DNA of 64,000 bases from Arenibacter echinorum (GTDB lineage: Bacteria > Bacteroidota > Bacteroidia > Flavobacteriales > Flavobacteriaceae). Positions 60,586-64,000 of this stretch are shown piece after piece (within the stretch, counting starts at the first letter, position 1; each line of letters begins with the position of its first letter). The notes under the pieces were generated by a model. The model made no database searches. It worked only from the letters and a program-made list of their open reading frames with translations, and was not told the origin of the DNA. The stretch lies in contig NZ_QLLN01000010.1 of assembly GCF_003259375.1 (NCBI RefSeq), positions 1 through 64,000 of the forward strand, given 5' to 3'. The position numbers and the translations under genes were made by a program.

Positions 60586-62431
60586 TAAAATATAAATTAA
60601 ACGTGCTTCCAATACCTATTTGGCTCGTGGCACTTATTTTACCGTGCATGGCTTCAATTTGATTTTTGGTAATGTACAGACCTAGACCTTTTGCGTCCGA
60701 ATTGCCATGGAAGGTTTTGTACATTCCAAACAACTTGGACCCATATTTTTTTAAATCCAACCCAACACCGTTGTCTTCAATACTTATAACCGTATAATTT
60801 TGAACATAATTAACGCTTAACTTTATTATGGGGTCAACATCTGGTTTTTTATATTTCAGGGCATTGGTAATAATATTGGTCAATATGTTTTTCAAGTAGG
60901 AGGGTACTACGTTTATGTTAACATCATCTGATACTTCGCTGATTACAGTGGCTTTGGCCTTGTTTAGCTGATTATTGACTTGTTTAAGTACTGTGTTTAA
61001 CTTTTTATTGAAGTTGACTTCTTTCTTAATTATGTTGGACTCGGTGTTAATGGCGACAATATCATTTAAATTATGAAGAGTTTCCATTAGGTGTTTGGAG
61101 GAGTCCGTAAGCATCTCCATAATTTTATGTCTTTCTTTTTCATCTTCTTCGTGGCCCAAGAAATCCAATAGCATGGCAAAATTGGCAGAATGGGACCTTA
61201 AATTGTGCGAAACAATATGGGCAAAATTAATTAGCTTTTTATTTTGGGAGGAGGTTACGGATATTAGGTTTTTTAGTTCTTTTTGTTTTTGTTTTTGTTC
61301 CGAAATATCCATGCTGATTCCTACAAGTCCTGTAACTTCGCCATTTTCTCCTATTAATGGAATTTTGGAAGTTAGAAAGGTTATAGTGGAACCATCAGGG
61401 GTGTTACGTGTTAATTCCTTGTTCAACATAGGAATTTGGGAAATCATGACTTCAATGTCCTCTTCCCTGAATTTTTGGGCCGTGGCCCTGTCGTACAAAT
61501 CAAAATCATCCTTACCTATAATATCGCTCTCATTTTCGATTCCTAGAAATTGCAGTTCAGATTTATTTGCCAACAATTTTTTGGATTGGGTATCCTTAAT
61601 ATAAATCTGTAATGGCAGGTTGTTTATCAGTGTTTTTAATAAATGCTCATTGTCTTTGGTCTTTTGTTCTTTCTGTACAAAATCCGTAATATCTTGGACA
61701 ATTCCTATGAGCCCCACGTATTCGCCATTTTTGTACAATGGCTTTCCGGAAACATTTACCCACTTTTCATTGCCCTTGGCGGTAATGATCTGCAATTTTT
61801 CGTTCCAAGGCGTTTTTTTCTGATTGGCGGAATAAATTGCCATGGAAATAGTGTTCCTGCTATAACCGGTCTTATAAAAATTTACAGAGTTGTCTATGTT
61901 GATTTCAAAATCTTCATCGACTTCGAAAATACGTCTTATCATTTCACAGCATGTAAACCTATCTTTTGATTTTTGGTATTCCCAATTACCGATTTTACCA
62001 TGCTCCCCGGTTTCCTTTTGTAGGAATTCCAGTTTCTCTATTCTTAATTCGTTTTTAATTCTATCCGTAACATCTTCAGTTTGTACAATTGCCCCAATAA
62101 TGTTTTCCTGTTCATCATACCAAGGAATATTTGTCCATTCGAACCACTTTTCTTTAGTGCTATTATCCTGATAGATCTCTATTTCCGACTCTGGAAATTT
62201 CCCATCAAAACATGCCAACAAATTATTGGACCATTTCTTGCTCGTATTTCCGAACAGTTCATAAATGGATTTTCCAATATAGTCCTTGCCTTGGAATCCA
62301 AATTCTTCGGCCCATTTATCCGACGCGAGTACAACCTTAAACTCCTTATTAATAAAGGCAGTTGGTTTTGGCAACTGTTTTATCAGGAATTGGTTTGTTA
62401 CGATGGGGGTATTCATAATCATCTGTCGCAT
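60572..62431 (-). CDS. PAS-domain sensor histidine kinase
   Basis: A protein of 619 residues with no membrane segments, hence a cytosolic sensor. It has three or four PAS/PAC units in the first 395 residues (for example SDKWAEEFGFQGKDYIGKSIYELFG, and repeated VGLIGIVQDIT and VGLVGISMDIS ends). HisKA-like part FAHIVSHNLRSHSANFAML (His at about 424) follows. The HATPase domain has NIITNALKYK, IEDNGVGLDL and GLGLYITKNQIE. ATGs at 62422 and 62416 are alternative starts. It overlaps its partner response regulator gene by 14 bases. Confidence 0.92.
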   Translation of the reverse strand: MRQMIMNTPIVTNQFLIKQLPKPTAFINKEFKVVLASDKWAEEFGFQGKDYIGKSIYELFGNTSKKWSNNLLACFDGKFPESEIEIYQDNSTKEKWFEWTNIPWYDEQENIIGAIVQTEDVTDRIKNELRIEKLEFLQKETGEHGKIGNWEYQKSKDRFTCCEMIRRIFEVDEDFEINIDNSVNFYKTGYSRNTISMAIYSANQKKTPWNEKLQIITAKGNEKWVNVSGKPLYKNGEYVGLIGIVQDITDFVQKEQKTKDNEHLLKTLINNLPLQIYIKDTQSKKLLANKSELQFLGIENESDIIGKDDFDLYDRATAQKFREEDIEVMISQIPMLNKELTRNTPDGSTITFLTSKIPLIGENGEVTGLVGISMDISEQKQKQKELKNLISVTSSQNKKLINFAHIVSHNLRSHSANFAMLLDFLGHEEDEKERHKIMEMLTDSSKHLMETLHNLNDIVAINTESNIIKKEVNFNKKLNTVLKQVNNQLNKAKATVISEVSDDVNINVVPSYLKNILTNIITNALKYKKPDVDPIIKLSVNYVQNYTVISIEDNGVGLDLKKYGSKLFGMYKTFHGNSDAKGLGLYITKNQIEAMHGKISATSQIGIGSTFNLYFNDKN

Positions 62432-62649
62432 TTTCCTACAATAGTAGTCCGATTATTTAATACAGCGAATAGATTGTTGTGAATTGGACGAAATTAGTTG
62501 TGTAACGGTAATATGAAGAAATTTATAGCCATTTTCCATTGTTTTCAGCTCCGTGGGAATCTGGAAAATGTAGTCTTCTTACGGTAATAGTCATATGACT
62601 ACGCCTTATATGCATTGGGTTCCTTGAAGGATTAATACATGGGTTTATT

Positions 62650-63111
62650 TTATTTTGTCCTGACCGAATCTGGAACCAAGCCAGAATAGTCACCACCGTT
62701 TCTAATTACATCCCTAACAATGGAAGAACTAATGTAGGATTTGCCCGAGGAGGTCAGCAAGAAAACGGTTTCTATTTCGGAAAGCTTACGATTGGTATGG
62801 GCTATTGCCTTTTCAAATTCGAAATCCCCGGGATTTCTAAGGCCTCTTAGTATAAAGCCTGCATTAACTTTTTTGCAAAAGTCAACCGTTAGCCCCTGAT
62901 AGGTTAGAACGGTTATTTGTGGTTCATCCTTAAAGGCTTCGGAAATAAATCTTTTGCGCTCCTCCAGAGTGAACATGTATTTTTTATCAGTATTCACCCC
63001 TATAGCAATGATTAGTTCATCAAAAAGGGTTATTCCCCTTTTTATAATATCATAATGCCCTAAGGTCAATGGATCAAAAGAACCCGGAAAAATGGCACGT
63101 CTTTTTTTCAT
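62650..63111 (-). CDS. coaD: pantetheine-phosphate adenylyltransferase
   Basis: A protein of 153 residues, the usual length. It adenylates 4'-phosphopantetheine in coenzyme A synthesis. The nucleotidyl-transferase site is FPGSFDPLTLGHYDIIKRG (TxGH, about residues 8-26), the GLRNPGDFEFEKAIAHTNRKL segment binds the pantetheine moiety, and TSSGKSYISSSIVRD carries the second motif. The 218-base gap before the kinase gene shows nothing that I recognise. It lies next to ddl on the same strand. Confidence 0.97.
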   Translation of the reverse strand: MKKRRAIFPGSFDPLTLGHYDIIKRGITLFDELIIAIGVNTDKKYMFTLEERKRFISEAFKDEPQITVLTYQGLTVDFCKKVNAGFILRGLRNPGDFEFEKAIAHTNRKLSEIETVFLLTSSGKSYISSSIVRDVIRNGGDYSGLVPDSVRTK

Positions 63112-63116
63112 TATTG

Positions 63117-63124
63117 CAAAATTA
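63117..63124 (-). promoter_or_regulatory. possible -7 element for coaD
   Basis: On the minus strand TAATTTTG matches TAnnTTTG and lies five bases before the ATG at 63111. The -33 TTG is not clear. Confidence 0.3.
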
Positions 63125-63179
63125 AAGTTGTCATTTCCCGGTGGCTAAAAATAGGGCCGGAAATAAATGGTTCACTAAA

Positions 63180-63205
63180 ATACCCATTCTATGGTAAGCG
63201 GGTAT
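63180..63205 (-). terminator. probable terminator after ddl
   Basis: On the minus strand ATACCC and GGGTAT form a six-base-pair stem followed by TTTTAG. It lies ten bases after the ddl stop and before coaD, which therefore needs its own promoter. Confidence 0.5.
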
Positions 63206-63214
63206 GGTTTAAAA

Positions 63215-64000
63215 TTACTTATTTTCTCCCAAGGCTTCCCAAATGGCACTTTCAAAGAGTTCAGAAAGGGAAATACCTGCTATTTTGGCCTGTTGTGGCA
63301 ATATGCTTTCTGTTGTAAGGCCAGGCGTGGTATTCATTTCCAACATAAAAGGCTCATCATTCACAAAAATGAATTCACTTCTTGAAAACCCTTTCATTTT
63401 TAGGACTTCATAGGCTTTTTGTGCTATTTGCACTACCTTTTTCTCTTGTTCCTTGGTTATTCTTGCCGGTGTTATTTCTTGGGATTTGCCTTCGTATTTG
63501 GCTTCATAGTCAAAAAAATCGTTTTCCGATACAATTTCAGTGATCGGCAACACTTTGGTCTCCCCTTTGTATTTGATAACCCCGACCGAAACCTCGGTTC
63601 CGTTTAAAAAGGATTCTATAAGTATTTCATTATCCTCTTTAAAGGCATTTTCAATGGCCTTGTTTAATTCTTCCTTTTTGTAGACCTTGGAAATGCCAAA
63701 ACTACTACCGGCCTTATTGGCCTTTACAAAACAAGGCAATCCTACTTTTGCTATTATCCCATCTTCGTCAATAGGATCTCCAAAATTAATATAATATGAA
63801 GGTGCCGATTTAATACCATATGGTTTCAAAACACTTAGTAGATCACGTTTGTTAAATGTCAAGGAGGCTTGGTAGTAATCACAGGCCGTTTGCGGAATTC
63901 CAAGCAGTTCAAAGTAGGCCTGCATTAGGCCATCTTCCCCAGGTGAACCGTGAATTGCATTAAATACGCAATCGAATTTTATAATTTCGGAGGCTAGATT
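63215..64000 (-). CDS. ddl: D-alanine--D-alanine ligase, 5' part beyond the window
   Basis: Partial gene: the reading frame continues without a stop to the window end (base 64000), so the N-terminal third is missing. Visible are NAIHGSPGEDGLMQAYFELLGIP (the HGxxGEDG motif), then the ATP-grasp domain with FVKANKAGSSFGISKV, EILIESFLNGTEVSVGVI and EFIFVNDEPFMLEMNTTPGLT, including metal ligands in ExNTTPG. It joins two D-Ala for peptidoglycan. An ATG at 63925 within the frame is not the true start, since the family motif lies before it. Confidence 0.95.
   Translation of the reverse strand, partial: NLASEIIKFDCVFNAIHGSPGEDGLMQAYFELLGIPQTACDYYQASLTFNKRDLLSVLKPYGIKSAPSYYINFGDPIDEDGIIAKVGLPCFVKANKAGSSFGISKVYKKEELNKAIENAFKEDNEILIESFLNGTEVSVGVIKYKGETKVLPITEIVSENDFFDYEAKYEGKSQEITPARITKEQEKKVVQIAQKAYEVLKMKGFSRSEFIFVNDEPFMLEMNTTPGLTTESILPQQAKIAGISLSELFESAIWEALGENK

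Overview
The window is a chromosomal segment of a Bacteroidota bacterium, very probably a marine member of the Flavobacteriaceae (Maribacter/Arenibacter/Zobellia-like). This is inferred from the protein families (DUF6702, DUF6503, DUF1573, DUF6807, HopJ-like, lipoproteins with short lipoboxes, LytTR regulators, ECF sigma/anti-sigma pairs), the moderately AT-rich composition, and several promoters of the Bacteroidota type (TTG about 19 bp upstream of TAnnTTTG). No rRNA, tRNA, prophage, IS element or CRISPR array was seen. Genes are dense, with about 60 protein genes on both strands.

Layout. 0-5.6 kb: DUF6702 protein, M1 aminopeptidase, a tatA-pap2 pair, then a repeat element and O-methyltransferase/acetyltransferase. 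5.7-11.4 kb: two enzymes of tryptophan degradation (kynureninase, kynurenine 3-monooxygenase) interleaved with an MFS transporter, a lipoprotein and a ClpP paralogue. 11.4-18.6 kb: a coiled-coil protein whose zinc ribbon has lost its cysteines, a Nif3-like protein, LpxK, a hybrid histidine kinase translationally coupled to GAPDH, and lipoyl synthase. 18.9-21.2 kb: two ECF sigma factors, an anti-sigma factor and a small Cys-rich membrane protein. 21.4-28.5 kb: aminotransferase-murB, an aspartyl protease, DUF1573, valS.

28.5-39.6 kb is the most distinctive region. A LacI-type regulator with two operator-like dyads is followed by a same-strand run of a DUF6807 lipoprotein, two exported Gfo/Idh/MocA oxidoreductases, a DUF1080 (3-keto-glycoside hydrolase-like) lipoprotein, a NagA-like deacetylase with a signal peptide, an NRAMP-fold transporter lacking the canonical metal motif, and a NagB-like deaminase. 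I infer an envelope-located pathway for an amino-sugar glycoside: oxidation, keto-glycoside cleavage and deacetylation outside the cytoplasm, import by the NRAMP-like carrier, then deamination inside. This is a hypothesis from gene content; no step is proved by sequence alone.

39.6-50.8 kb: a HopJ-like protein, an unknown secreted protein, an unusual SDR protein with a zinc ribbon and no catalytic tyrosine, an outer-membrane barrel, a DoxX-like protein, a vanadium-haloperoxidase-like PAP2 lipoprotein, a LytTR regulator converging on a large hybrid kinase, and a sterol-desaturase-family protein. 50.9-55.8 kb: a minus-strand operon rsfS-ftsH-LUD-cdsA-psd-ACBP linking ribosome silencing, membrane proteolysis and phospholipid synthesis. 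55.9-64 kb: birA, SRPBCC-pyrE divergent from a NUDIX gene, an M14 carboxypeptidase, a PAS kinase/response regulator pair, coaD and a ddl gene cut by the window end.
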